A DNA stretch of 64,000 nt from Cliona cf. orientalis (lineage: Eukaryota; Porifera; Demospongiae; Clionaida; Clionaidae). The first letter of the stretch is position 1. Each line of letters begins with the position of its first letter. Of the stretch, positions 1 to 10,643 are shown piece by piece. The notes under the pieces were generated by a model that did no database searches, was not told the origin of the DNA, and worked only from the letters and a program-made list of their open reading frames with translations. Location of the stretch: contig OZ005689.1 of the NCBI GenBank assembly GCA_963930775.1, positions 35,604,694 through 35,668,693 on the forward strand, given 5' to 3'. The position numbers and the translations under genes are program-made.

Positions 1-111
1 CTGCGTATTGTGGCCATTCTTCTTGGCCTTCCACAAACGGACCTATGTGTCCTACCAGTGTCGCCATCCTGTAGCAATCGTTATGGACTCAGATCCCGAC
101 CTCGTCGCCAG
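1..111 (-). mobile_element. Edge of an LTR-retroelement fossil: gag start and primer-binding region
   Basis: On the minus strand the first 75 bases read as the beginning of a Ty3-type gag protein (Met-Ala-Thr-Leu-Val-Gly-His-Ile-Gly-Pro-Phe, then a Glu-Glu-Trp-Pro-Gln-Tyr motif). Upstream of it is CTGGCGACGAGG, which resembles the bases just after the left LTR of the element at 11977-21232 (TTTGGCCACGAGG). This is the usual order of LTR, primer-binding site and gag start. The rest of the element lies outside the window. It is treated as a fossil fragment, and the family assignment is tentative. Confidence 0.4.
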
Positions 112-1035
112 TGTAATATTCTCTTCAATAGCATAGATCAATTTGTGAATCAATAGTAGAATGAATCATACAGGATAAATACAAGATTAAATAGCTAAGT
201 AATACAGGAAGTAAGTATAGGAAATGACACACAAATAATACATTATTCATACCATTACATCACATAGCCTATATACCTAACAATAATAATATTATACACA
301 ACTCAACATAACTTATGAACACAAGTATTATAGGCACAACTCAACATAGCTATGACATTGTAGGTTCACCACACTTATCATGATGGTGTGCATTCTCCAG
401 TACCCTTTTGTTGATCATGTTGGTGTGTACTCGAATCTGTGTTTATATTTTATCGATTATGTGTGGCTGTTATTCTAAGGACATGCAGGTATGCTTACTC
501 CGTCCTGGGCTGCACTTGAAGGAGGTGGTGTTCTTTTCTTTGACGGATGTTTCAAATGGACATTAGACTGAAGGCAAGTTAAGGGTATGTATTGTTAATA
601 TTGAAAATAATTTCGTCTATTACACCTAGCCAATGGTTCGTGTTCCCCTGCTGGACTAATGAAGAATTGAAGTAGTAGCTGTTTAATTCCGTTAGGTGTT
701 GAAATTATAATATTATTACCCCCACCCCCACCCCCTATTTTTCTATGATTGTGTATAATTGTTTACTACATGCGCATATGCATTAATTCTTTCTGTATTG
801 GCTTACATGTCCTGGTTTTGACAGTGGCAAGTTGGAGGCCTGCATTGCGAGTTGGTGGTCAGCCAGCTAAGTAGTTAGTTCCAGGTCAGCAAACTGCACT
901 TCCAGAACAGGTGCAAGAATCTCGCGCATTTTATTTTGGAGAGCTTTCGTAAATTTAGGTAAATCTGTACATGATTGCCCCCCACCGTCTTTCTCTATAG
1001 TTCTATGGTGCATAGTTTTAATAATACATCATATA
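112..1035. other. Possible LTR of the edge element, then unassigned intergenic DNA
   Basis: If the call at 1-111 is right, its LTR begins at the TG at 112 and extends rightwards, perhaps to about 375, but I cannot fix the outer boundary. The rest is AT-rich DNA with a short C-rich run at 719-735. I see no coding potential, RNA gene or clear repeat in it. Confidence 0.3.
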
Positions 1036-1152
1036 TTGAACGTGCCCATGTCGTGTCTGTGACAACGGGTAGTGTCTGGCCGATGAACTAACTGGCTGGT
1101 GTGGGACGTTGAGAACATCTGAAATAATACCTGTAGCGTGAACGTGGTGGTG
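1036..1152 (+). repeat. Left-hand monomer of a tandem repeat of about 102 bp (insertion target)
   Basis: The unit from 1039 (CGTGCCCATGTCGTGTC) to about 1140 is repeated, diverged, in the same orientation at 10330-10643, on the far side of the transposon. Shared landmarks in each unit are AGTGTCTGGCC, GAGAACATCT and AATAATACCTGTAG. The transposon at 1153-10329 splits this array, and its target duplication GGTGGTG (1146-1152) lies inside a monomer. Confidence 0.75.
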
Positions 1153-1310
1153 TATGGGGTGTATTCTGTGTCATAATTAACATTCCTAACATGCATCCAC
1201 AATATGTCTAACATGCATCCACAATATGTCTATCCACAATATGTCTAACATGCATCCACAATAATGTGTCTAACATGTATCCACAATATGTCTAACATGC
1301 ATCCTATTAA
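1153..1310 (+). repeat. Left terminal inverted repeat and 22-bp subterminal repeats
   Basis: The terminal part (TATGGGGTGTATTCTGTGTC) runs into tandem copies of a 22-bp unit containing AACATGCATCCACAATATG. The same block occurs in reverse complement at 10026-10329. Some units are partial, and the array continues as decayed copies at 2398-2440 beyond the inserted MITE. Subterminal arrays of this kind usually bind the element's own transposase or accessory protein; that role is inferred. Confidence 0.8.
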
Positions 1311-2324
1311 GGTACCATTAAATTGCGTGGGCGTGAGGTGGGGGATATGACACCTAAACCACATTAAAGTCATTAGTGAGGTGCATGTTGTGTAACCACG
1401 CCCTTTTAATTGCACAGGTCTCAGGGGTGTGGCTGCTAGAGCCGGAAGTGTTCATTTAATATCCTCCATGGACCGGAAGCCGAGCCGGAAGGGAGGGGCC
1501 AGGCCACGCCCAAAACAGCCCCACCCTGTTCCCCAAGGACCACCATTCTCAATCAAGTGCCTACTAACCACCGGATGTCCACCGGAAGCCCACAATCAAT
1601 CGCAATTAAAACACACAGCTTCCTCAAGGCCAAAACACACACAAACACTTGGAGGCCGTTCTGCCACACCGCCCACGCAAGAGCTCACCTCATTTCCTGT
1701 GTGGGCGGAGTAACAACACGTCATCGCAACCACATCCGCTTCAAACCATCGTCAGCTTCCGTCCAGCCGTACAGGCCCCTCGATCGCACCGCCGTACAGT
1801 GCCTCATTAACAGACATGGCCTCACCTTTGACCTCCTGCCACGCCCCCAAAGCCTCCTCGCGGGGTTCAAAGGTCACCACCGCAGCCGGGACACGCCCAC
1901 CTATTGCCGAGGCCAAGTCCCAGGCGCCGATGTCCAAGCACTGGCCCGTGAAGCCACGCCCAATCGGAAGCAATAAAACCTGCATTAACGCACACGCACA
2001 CACTCCACACAGTGCCAGGAACACGCCCACATGCTTAATTAGGCCTAATAAGCTTTTTTTTTTTTTTTTTTTTTTTTTAAGTCGTTGCGGTTAATAGTTA
2101 AGAAAGAATGCTTTGATCTTGCTTTGATGTGGGCAATTACCGGCCTTTTCTTCAGGGGCCACTTCCGGTCGCTAATTACACGCGCATAATCATCCCTGGC
2201 CGATTCTGGACACGCCCACCTTCGACCAAAAGCACTCGTATGGCCTCTTCGGCCACGCCCCTTCACGATTCGCTAATTGAATTAGCCATTCCTGACGCTC
2301 ACGCCCACGCAATTAAATGGTACC
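1311..2324. mobile_element. 1.0-kb TTAA-flanked non-autonomous element (MITE)
   Basis: Inverted ends read GGTACCATTAAATTGCGTGG on the left and GGTACCATTTAATTGCGTGG on the right (reverse complement), continuing to GGCGTGAG. TTAA flanks both ends (1307-1310, 2325-2328), as in piggyBac- and Kolobok-like elements. The interior is GC-rich, full of CACGCC motifs, with a T-run at 2055-2078. Reading frames here carry no recognisable domain. It inserted into the subterminal repeat of the HECT transposon. Confidence 0.75.
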
Positions 2325-2620
2325 TTAATAATTGTTATAATAATTATTGTCTGATATATTAAAAAATTTATTCACAGTTGGATGTTCAATTTGACTTCAC
2401 AACATGCATGAATAGAATGTCTAACATGCATCCACCATACAATTCATGAACGACACGCCGAACATAGTATCTATAACCACGCCCACATGCTACGCCCTAC
2501 TCGATAGCACCGCGTGCGCATGCGCGTATTCGCAGCGCGGTGTACTGGAGCAACAAAGATCCACGTGTTCCAGAAACAGTCTTATCCACTTTGCTAAGCT
2601 TTGCAACCCCAGAACTAAGA
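2325..2620 (+). promoter_or_regulatory. Presumed promoter region of the HECT gene
   Basis: This stretch holds residual subterminal repeat units (2398-2440) followed by a GC- and CpG-rich block (about 2470-2550, with GCGTGCGCATGCGCG) immediately before the first exon. CpG-rich promoters without a clear TATA box are common in such genomes. No defined factor site can be named. Confidence 0.35.
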
Positions 2621-5600
2621 ATGGCTAATGTTTCTAAGGTGATTTCGGTCCTCGAAGAGGCGGCGGACATGCTGAAGTCTGGTCAGACTGAGTCACCGTC
2701 ATCCAACGCAGATCAGGGATCCAGTACCAGTCACGGTAATAGAGCTGCGTACCTGAGTAATCACGGTGAATCCAGAAGCTTGTCCCGGGCTACTACAAGC
2801 AGCAATTTGACTACTCAAGTGGGTCACACGGAACTAAGGTGAGTGTGTATTGTCCTCCGAGGGGCTGATCATTAATCAATACGCATGCGCAGAGTAGTAT
2901 GACATAAATTTGTGAGGGTGTGATTGTGTATGCATGTGGAAATAATTGTTAGTGCCTTAGTCTCGTATGCCACACCCCTCAATCCAAGGATGGAGTGGTA
3001 TGGTGACCTTGCATATATAGATCGAGTTGGAATCTATTGATAACTGGGACTGGCTATAATACAGGGACAGCAGAAGTATTTTTCAGTTGGTCAGGCTATA
3101 TAGGTATTTGGAAGGCAACGGCATGCGAAGTGTGCCACAAAATTTTTACCCTTTTAAACATATTCATGACCATGACGTCATTAATGCTTGTGTGTTGCTT
3201 AGCACCTGCATTAATATTAAGTGGTGCACGGGTACCCGCATGCGCAAAATACCCAATGTGGCTACACCCCAACTTTTTAACTGTGGGCTGACTCGATTAA
3301 TATAATTTTAATAATTATCCTGCCAAAAAGTGGTCCGGCCAAAACCGGACCACCAGCACCACCCCTTTAATATATATGACATTATGTGACACCAGTTGGG
3401 CATTACTATAAGGAAATCTCAATATCTAGCAAGTGTTACTGTCATTCATGATTAATGTATATCTTTTGTGGTTTGGGTGCACATTACTGAATACCAGCTG
3501 CGTGTTGATTTAAGTCATGGTGTAGGTTCTAATTTGGTACAAATTTTGCACACATACATTTGGATAGCTACTCACCTTTCGATCCTCGGATTCCTAGAAT
3601 AAAGGGGAAAACCCGGTATTCACCATACACTTTCTCCAGAAAGGGACCTGGAGGACTTACTTGGACCCACAAATTTCTGTGTTTGGCAGACACAAAGCAA
3701 GATTATGTACCTTCTGCAATGGATAAGCACAAGCTGAAAAATTCAGGGTTGGGAGAGAAAAAGATACTATTTCGATTAGATGGCACCTGGAATCACATTC
3801 GAGATACAGTTATACAAGCTTTTCCTCCCCTGAAGGATGCTGGTGGTATTGAATTGCTACGTACCAGTGGTCCCTACTCCAAGAGCTTAATGGTGATCGA
3901 GTCAAAGCATATCAATAATGTTGCGAAGTTGAAGGAATTTGTCGACCAGGCTAAGGTGTATGTACGACCCCTTCAAGTTGACTTACCTTTATCTGATGAA
4001 GATGATGAAGAAGGAGATAAGGTATTAGCTATATAATATACATAGATACATTTCACTTTCCTGTGAGCACAATAATAATAGTTATTATCTCTGCTAAGTT
4101 TATATTAAATCTACCATAGTCTGAAAGGTCTAAAAGTTCACATATTATTGATATTGGTGCCATGCAGACAAGTATTATAATAATATTATTATAGCAAGAT
4201 ATTAGAATTAGGAGCATCAAAGAATTTCATGGTAATTTTTAATCACAGGTAGAGGATAGTGGGTGCATTAAAGAAAAATGCTTGGAGTGCAAAAAGTTCA
4301 TTGCTGTTGTGGATATGAAAACACATCTTGAGGTGTGCAAGGAGGCTAAACGACTTCTAGAAGAAGATATGGAAAAGGAGTATATATAACGATAATGTAG
4401 TACAATTATAGCTATCTGAGAACATCTATAGCCCCCTCGCTAACTGAGCTTTGCCGTTGGGTATTTGGTTTTCTCTGTATGTTGTATACTCTTACGATAA
4501 TGTCATTTCCTTATAAGCTAGTCATAATATTCCTCCTATATTACTCTTAGTTTACCCATGCACATTGGTTTATTTAATGTGCATTCTCATTGGTTGAATG
4601 CCTGTGCATAAGTATTATGGTTTTATTTGTGTATAGGAAAGAGTCAAGCCCTTCTCCTCCTCCACTACCACCACCTATGCCAAGGCTTTCTAGTAATAGG
4701 GAGGCCTGTAGTTCGCGAGAACTTGCGTCTGTCAAGATATCAACGGTTTTACAAAAATCCAGCTCGACTTTTAGGTATGATCATGAAAGCATAATAGTAT
4801 TATTAATTGATAATATTATTATTATCTTAACAATTGCAACACAGGTATGGATCAACACAGGATAATCCTATCCGTCTTGAAGAGCAATCATTTCCTGTAG
4901 GATACGAGTAAGTATCAGTTCCTACCCACACTATAGCATGTAAACCATGCATGCTTTAATTAGTCACCTATATGGGGATAAGACATAATAACCATACTAT
5001 AGACTTGGGTTGTCAAGTACACCTTTCTATAACCACATATTTCCTTACTGCTCAGCCTTATAAGCGCATACGGTATAGTATATTATATCCTTCGGTGGGG
5101 GATTATTTTCTTTTTCCCATCATTCAATCACCCTAACCACAGAGAATACATCAACCTAATTGATGATGATCTACCAGAAGAAGATTCAGACATGCAGCGT
5201 GCAATTGCTGAGAGTCTAGACCTTAATGTTGCTGAAAAGTCTCATGAGGAAGCCACGTATGTATCTCATCTTCCCACCTTAAGTAGTATACATACATGTA
5301 TATGTACATAAAATTTAGTGGGTTGGACTAGAGAGGGGAGTATGTGGCTTGCATGAATATAGTTTATCCATGCAACATAATTATACCAGCTAACACCCTG
5401 ACGCAAGAACTTTGTAGTACATACTAATATTATCATTATTATTCTACTTATTATTTCAGTGATGTATGTCTAAATGACATCCTCAACGATCATGCCAAGC
5501 AGTTTTTCCTTCCTGGCTGTTTTGCTGAGAACTATTAGTTGATAACTGTTCGACGGAAACACATTTGGGAGGATACCAAGCGATTTTTCAGCAAACCACA

Positions 5601-7582
5601 TGTGAATTGGTCCTATGAGCTCAAAGTGATTTTTGTTGGTGAACCTGCTGAGGATGGAGGAGGCCCACGGAGAGAATTCTTTCGCTTTGCATTAGCTGCA
5701 GCCACCAGTGATCCAGCTTTATTCACAGGGCCGGCTGGAAGTCGTGTTCCCATTCATAGTGCCCATGCTTTGCTGAGTAGGTTGTTCTTTTACGTGGGGA
5801 ACCTGATTGCTGCATCGATTGCTCAAGGGGGCCCTGGACCATGTTGTTTTCCAGAGTGGATATATGAATACATCTGCCATGGGATGGAGGAGTGCAATGT
5901 TGGAGTTGACGATATTCAATGTAATGTGACAAGACAACTTATGATGGAGGTGAGGTTATAGTATAGAATCCCTGTAGTTCAGACACCCTTGGGACAGCTT
6001 TATTAGTGCATGGAAGCAATTTTGACACCAGATTTTCTGAGAGATGCTAGCAGATTTCAATACTCAAACCGGGTTGGTAGGTTCAATGTCATTGTCATGC
6101 AATGATATCATGCATGCTAAAGCACTTGCAACTATTTGGAATACGTGTGCATTAGGCTGGAAAGTCATTTCAATGGTGACCTCAACCATGGGTAGTGTGA
6201 GAGGGATTTGAACCACGTCCAATTCCGTGCACTGTGCATGGTGTCCTCATTTCAATGTACACTTCTTTATCATGCTGGGACGATGCATAGAGTTCTGATT
6301 AAGTTAGTGTTCTCATTTATGGGATGTACCTGGGTTCCACTCAAGTACTTATTGTACCTAGATCCGATCAAAGCGATCACTTGAACTACATGACATTGTA
6401 TGAGTACTGCCCACATAGCGAGCTTTAGCCCACCCATGCACTATAGTTGTGGCTATACCATATAGCCGGAAATATTGGTGAGAATTAAATTTGGCGGTTG
6501 AGCCCAAAATTGCTATTGCAAGAATATTAGCGGATTTAAATTTTGGCGGTTCGGTATGGGATCGCCATAGGAAATTTTGGCGGATTTTAATTTGGTGGTT
6601 ATAATATAGACCGCCAAACCGCCAAGTTTTCCGGCTTTACGGTATTATAGACATCTGAAGTAGGTGCAGTAGATATATTATTATTCATTATTAAAATCTT
6701 TACACAGATGAAAAAAATCACTGATGTTAATGTGCTAAGAGAATTCATTTCTGATGACAAGTGTGCTGTTGTTTATGATAGTGGTTTTTCACTACCAATC
6801 ACAAAAGTCACTATTGAAGATATTCCTACTATTGTGCGAGCTGTAACTCTTCATTCCACTCTCATGCCAATAAAATCTGAGTTGGATCAGCTGACAAAAG
6901 GGCTTGAAATATGTGGCATTCTACCCCTCATCAGGAAGTATCCACATGTCATGAAGGAGTTGTTTGTGTACGATGCGGACGACAAAATAACCGTCGAGTT
7001 GATGGTGGCTATATTCGATGTCAAGTATTCCGAACAAGGCTCCTCTCGGAGAGAGTTGGAGGAACGAACGATACAATTCTGGAATGAATTCATAATTGAT
7101 GTGGGAAGCAGTGCCATAAGTAAGTATTTTTAATCGTACTATACCCCAACCTCCTCTCTCTCTCCCACCTCCCCTCCCTGTTTCTCCTTGTCCCCGGCTC
7201 AGGCTGCTGTACTATAGTAGTAGCTATTAGATTGAGAACATGGGCAACTTCACTGATGCTGATACAAATGATATATTTGCTTTCTGTAGGCAGTACCGTT
7301 GTATCCATTGACAATAAAGAGAAAGAAGTTGTCATACGACTGGAAGACCTCCTTGCATTCACTACTGGTGCAGATAAATTGCCACCAATGGGTTTCAAAG
7401 ATACGCTAAAAATTATGTTTTTAGAGGATTCCAAGCTGCCAAAAGCTAGCACATGTGGGTTGTGTCTTTTCCTTCCACTGAAAGCAAATAGTTACGATAA
7501 TTTTAAGGATACAATGGTGGAAGGAGTTGTTGGTGGTTATGGATTTGGAAACATAATCCTTGACTCAACCCGCATAAAATAA
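2621..7582 (+). CDS. Transposon-borne HECT-type E3 ubiquitin ligase with UBZ finger and UIM (one in-frame stop)
   Basis: Nine exons with GT-AG borders: 2621-2838, 3568-4021, 4249-4379, 4637-4774, 4845-4907, 5143-5256, 5460-5949, 6708-7119, 7290-7582. All phases agree and the total is 771 codons including the stop. The N-terminus is Ser-rich. Residues 235-254 form a C-x2-C-x11-H-x3-C finger, the spacing of Rad18-type UBZ ubiquitin-binding fingers. A Pro-rich linker follows, then a UIM-like helix at about 346-362 (acidic stretch, then QRAIAESL). The HECT domain fills about 400-770, with catalytic Cys at about 729 in LPKASTCGLCLFLPL. HECT ligases take ubiquitin from an E2 onto this Cys and pass it to a substrate. 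Codon 399 (5536-5538) is TAG just before the HECT domain, so this copy would make only the N-terminal part. It sits 258 bp upstream of the transposase gene on the same strand, inside the same inverted repeats. Closest named relatives are probably the G2E3-like HECT proteins (from memory). Confidence 0.85.
6456..6648. mobile_element. MITE with GCCGGAAA ends, in HECT intron 7
   Basis: Ends read TACCATATAGCCGGAAA and, from the other side, TACCGTAAAGCCGGAAA. The interior repeats TTTGGCGGTT and its complement. A second copy lies at 9344-9572 in an intron of the transposase gene. The flanking TA suggests a TA target site. Non-coding. Confidence 0.7.
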
Positions 7583-7840
7583 GCTGAGAACACTTACGTT
7601 GTCATTTATTTTAATACCTATCATAACTGAATAATGATTATTATCATGTTAGTGATCATTTATTATTACTTTTGTTGCCTTTTTAATAGCCTAAGGACTG
7701 TACTATTATAATATTTATTATTACGCTATAAAGTATACTTTACAACACGTGTCTCATGGGTGGAGCATAGTTATCGTGCACTTGTCACATGACATGTCAG
7801 GTGCATTTCATTTGGAGTTCAACTGAGTGTAATAATAGCC

Positions 7841-9880
7841 ATGGACTCGAGGACGTTGCTATCGGATCGTTTATCGAGAGTAACACGGGAGCTGAGGATA
7901 AGACTGTCAGAGGGTGATGATGTAGCTGATCTAGTCCATGAATTGGAATGTATTCATTCCGATGCTGTTTACATTGATTTATGTGGGATACACCTACCTG
8001 CACGAGCCATAGAGTTGATTTCTCAAGGTCTTTTGGCTATTGAAGACCACTGCAAGATGATTGAACGACGAATACGCTCACCAGGCAGACCAAGGTTCAA
8101 CATATCTAGTGAACAACTTGGAAATCTCATAGAAATTGGTTTCACAAGTGTTGATATGGCCATCATGATTGGTGTATCACGTAGCACCATTGCCCGTAGG
8201 CTCCAAGAGTTCGGTATGAGCATGGGAACAAAATTCTGTGTTATTTCGGATGAGGATCTTGACGATATTATTCGCAGTATTATGCAACAATATCCTGAAT
8301 GTGGTCAAAAGATGATGCAAGGTCACCTCAAGGAAAGGGGTATCGTGCAACAAACGAGAGTGAGAGAGTCCATGCGTAGAACAGACCCTGCTGGTACCAA
8401 GCAACGTCTTAAGATGGCAGTTCGCCGACGGCAGTACAATGTATGTTGGTTTTCCAATGGAACTCTGGCATATGGATGGCAACTATAAATTAGTCAGGTA
8501 GCATACAATGTCATAATTTTATTGTATATACTGTTGTACAAGTAACCTTATATATGTATATAATTATTGCAGATGGCGTATTGTTATCCATGGAGCTATA
8601 GATGGATACTCGCGAATACCTGTATTTCTAAAGTGTTTGACCAATAATCGTGCTGATACCGTGCTTGCATACTTTGAGGAAGCACTTCACACGTATGGTC
8701 TTCCACTTCGAGTCAGAACGGATCTAGGAGGTGAAAATTTTGGGGTTGCGCAGTACATGTGGACGCAACCTGGCAGGGGTCCTGAAACAAACAGCATCAT
8801 TATGGGGCGCAGTGTGCACAATCAGAGGATAGAGCGCTTGTGGCATGACGTCTACCAAGGCTGTATTTGTTTGTTCTACAGGCTCTTTTGTCACCTAGAA
8901 GATATTGGTGCTCTCAATCCCTGCTGTGAACTAGATTTGTTTGCACTGCACTTCATCTATGTGCCCCGGATACAGCGCAGCTTAGATCACTTCTGCAATG
9001 CCTATATTCATCATCCCTTGAGCTCCTGTCATAATCGCTCACCAGTACAGCTATTTTATAGCGGATTACAGCATGCTATTGAGCAGGACAGAAGGATTGC
9101 AGACCAAGTTTATCAGGTAACTATCGGTGTCTGTGTGTGTATACACACAGATTATTGCATGCCCGCAAATGACTTTCACCTAGCTTGTATGTGTGTACTT
9201 GTGTGCTATTATTGATTGTGTATACCCACAAGTAGCTAACAGTAAAAGTTAATAGTTATAGTATTGGATAACTGTATTGCCTCTCAGATTCACATCCCTA
9301 GCCTTGTGGTAGTTGAGGCCCCCCCTCTATATATACAATTTATTACCGTACGTATAGCCGGAAATATTGGCGGGAATTAAATTTGGCGGTTGAGCCCAAA
9401 ACCGCTATTGCAAGAACATTGGCGGATTTACATTTGGCGGTTTGGTATGTGATCACCATACGTATAATTATATGGAAGTAGGAAATTTTGGCGGATTTTA
9501 ATTTGGCAGTTGTAATATAGACCGCCAAACCGCCAAATTTAATTCCTCGCCAAAATTTCCGGCTATACTGTATATTAATTAATTTTATTGGGAAGTGTGC
9601 CAATTCAAATGGGGTGTATAATATATCTACTAGGTTATATCTTATATTGGTTTTTATTTTTGTATTTTAGATATCAGCAGCAATGTATGGGGTTGATCTA
9701 GATGCTCCGCCTTCTATTAATCCTGATGAAACAGTTGTTATTCCAGAAGTATGTGTTGAGGATGAACAAGGATCTTTAGAGAGGCTACAACATATTGATC
9801 CCCTTTCTCCTGAATTTGACGAAGATTATGCTATTGGTTGTTACATTGATGCTGTTCAGGCTTTAAACAACAATGTGTAG
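7841..9880 (+). CDS. Integrase-fold DDE transposase (IS3-like), one frameshift
   Basis: Three exons: 7841-8497, 8573-9116, 9671-9880. They would encode about 469 residues. An N-terminal helical region is followed by a helix-turn-helix (GRPRF, then VSRSTIARRLQEFG, about residues 80-125) and an rve-type catalytic core: D212 (WHMDG), D269 (RTDLGGEN) and E306 (HNQRIERLW). The second Asp and the Glu are 36 residues apart, close to the DD35E of IS3 transposases and retroviral integrases. No chromodomain, protease or reverse transcriptase is nearby, so it is not a retroelement. Exon 1 carries one extra base shortly before the first catalytic Asp (between about 8440 and 8460), so the frame is broken here. 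It presumably cuts and joins the TATGGGG ends at 1153 and 10329. Confidence 0.85.
9344..9572. mobile_element. Second copy of the GCCGGAAA MITE, in transposase intron 2
   Basis: It has the same ends and internal TTTGGCGGTT motifs as the copy at 6456-6648, with a small internal insertion around 9455-9480. Both copies lie in introns of the host transposon, where they would not disturb coding. Confidence 0.7.
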
Positions 9881-10025
9881 CTACTACTACATGACATTGT
9901 AATAAGTACATCAGTGTCAAAGGTCACAATAATGCATCTCTGGTTACATGGAAGTAACATTTTTAATTATACCCCAACGTCTATGACATTTCATTGTCGT
10001 GTATAATTATAATATTATTATATTA

Positions 10026-10329
10026 TTGTGCATGCATGTTGATACTGTGCACATGCATATTTTTATTGTGCATGCATAATAATCATTGGACAAGTTCTGT
10101 GTGCATAATATTGTGCATGCATGTTAGATATTCAGCTGTGGATGTATGTTAGACATAATGTTGTAGATGTTCGACGTAATATTAATATTATTGTGGATGC
10201 ATTTTAGACATATTGTGGATACACGTTAGACATTATTGTGGATGCATGTTAGACATATTGTGGATACATGTTAGACATATTGTGGATGCATGTTAGGAAT
10301 GTTAATTATGACACAGACTACACCCCATA
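10026..10329 (-). repeat. Right subterminal repeats and terminal inverted repeat
   Basis: Degenerate then regular units containing TTGTGGATGCATGTTAGACA, the reverse complement of the left array, end in TACACCCCATA at 10329. From about 10185 outward the units are nearly perfect; further inward they decay. Confidence 0.8.
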
Positions 10330-10643
10330 GGTGGTGTCATGAGAGTGAGAACGTGCAGTGTCTGGCCCGAGGAACTGACTAGCCGTTGTGGAACGTTTAC
10401 CACATCTGGAATAATAACTGTATTATAACGTGCCCGTGTCGTGTCTGCGACAATGGATGGTATCTGGCCGAGGAACTAACTATCCGTTGTAAGACGTTGA
10501 GAACATCTGGAATAATACCTGTAGCACAAACTTGCCCATGTCTTGAAAGTGAGAACGTGCATTATCAGGCAGCTTGTATGACAGCCAGTTTTCTGATGTT
10601 GGACACATCTCGTATAATACCTGTAGGCTAAACGGTCCTGTGT
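10330..10643 (+). repeat. Right part of the tandem repeat array, about three 102-bp units
   Basis: Three diverged monomers, each with TCTGGC(C), a GGAAC/GAACTAAC block, an ACATCT block and AATAATAACTG or AATACCTGTAG. The first monomer is completed by the left flank of the transposon. The third is more diverged. A MITE ends the recognisable array at 10644. Confidence 0.65.

Larger units (their letters stand above)
1146..10336 (+). mobile_element. Complete integrase-type DNA transposon carrying a HECT ubiquitin-ligase gene
   Basis: The element itself spans 1153-10329 (9.18 kb). Its termini are inverted repeats beginning TATGGGGTGTA and continuing for more than 60 bp into a 22-bp subterminal repeat. 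Both ends are flanked by GGTGGTG (1146-1152 and 10330-10336), a 7-bp target duplication. When the two flanks are joined with one GGTGGTG, the tandem-repeat monomer is in register with its neighbours, which confirms the boundaries. Inside are two spliced genes on the plus strand, HECT ligase (2621-7582) and DDE transposase (7841-9880), plus three MITEs. The transposase resembles the eukaryotic IS3-like group (IS3EU in Repbase terms), but that name is from memory and unchecked. One nonsense codon in the HECT gene and one frameshift in the transposase suggest this copy is recently dead. Confidence 0.85.

Noticed and set aside
1182-1303. Regular direct repeats that might suggest a CRISPR array
   Set aside because: The units are contiguous with no unique spacers, occur inverted at the other end of a transposon, and the DNA is eukaryotic.
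1429-2266. Several overlapping frames of 60-140 codons on both strands
   Set aside because: They lie in a GC-rich TTAA-flanked MITE, have no domain, and overlap on both strands as expected for high-GC non-coding DNA.
7841-9880. Possibility that the integrase-like gene is a retroviral or Polinton integrase
   Set aside because: No reverse transcriptase, protease, polymerase B or capsid gene lies between the same ends, and the HNQRIERLW core and two-gene layout fit a DNA transposon.
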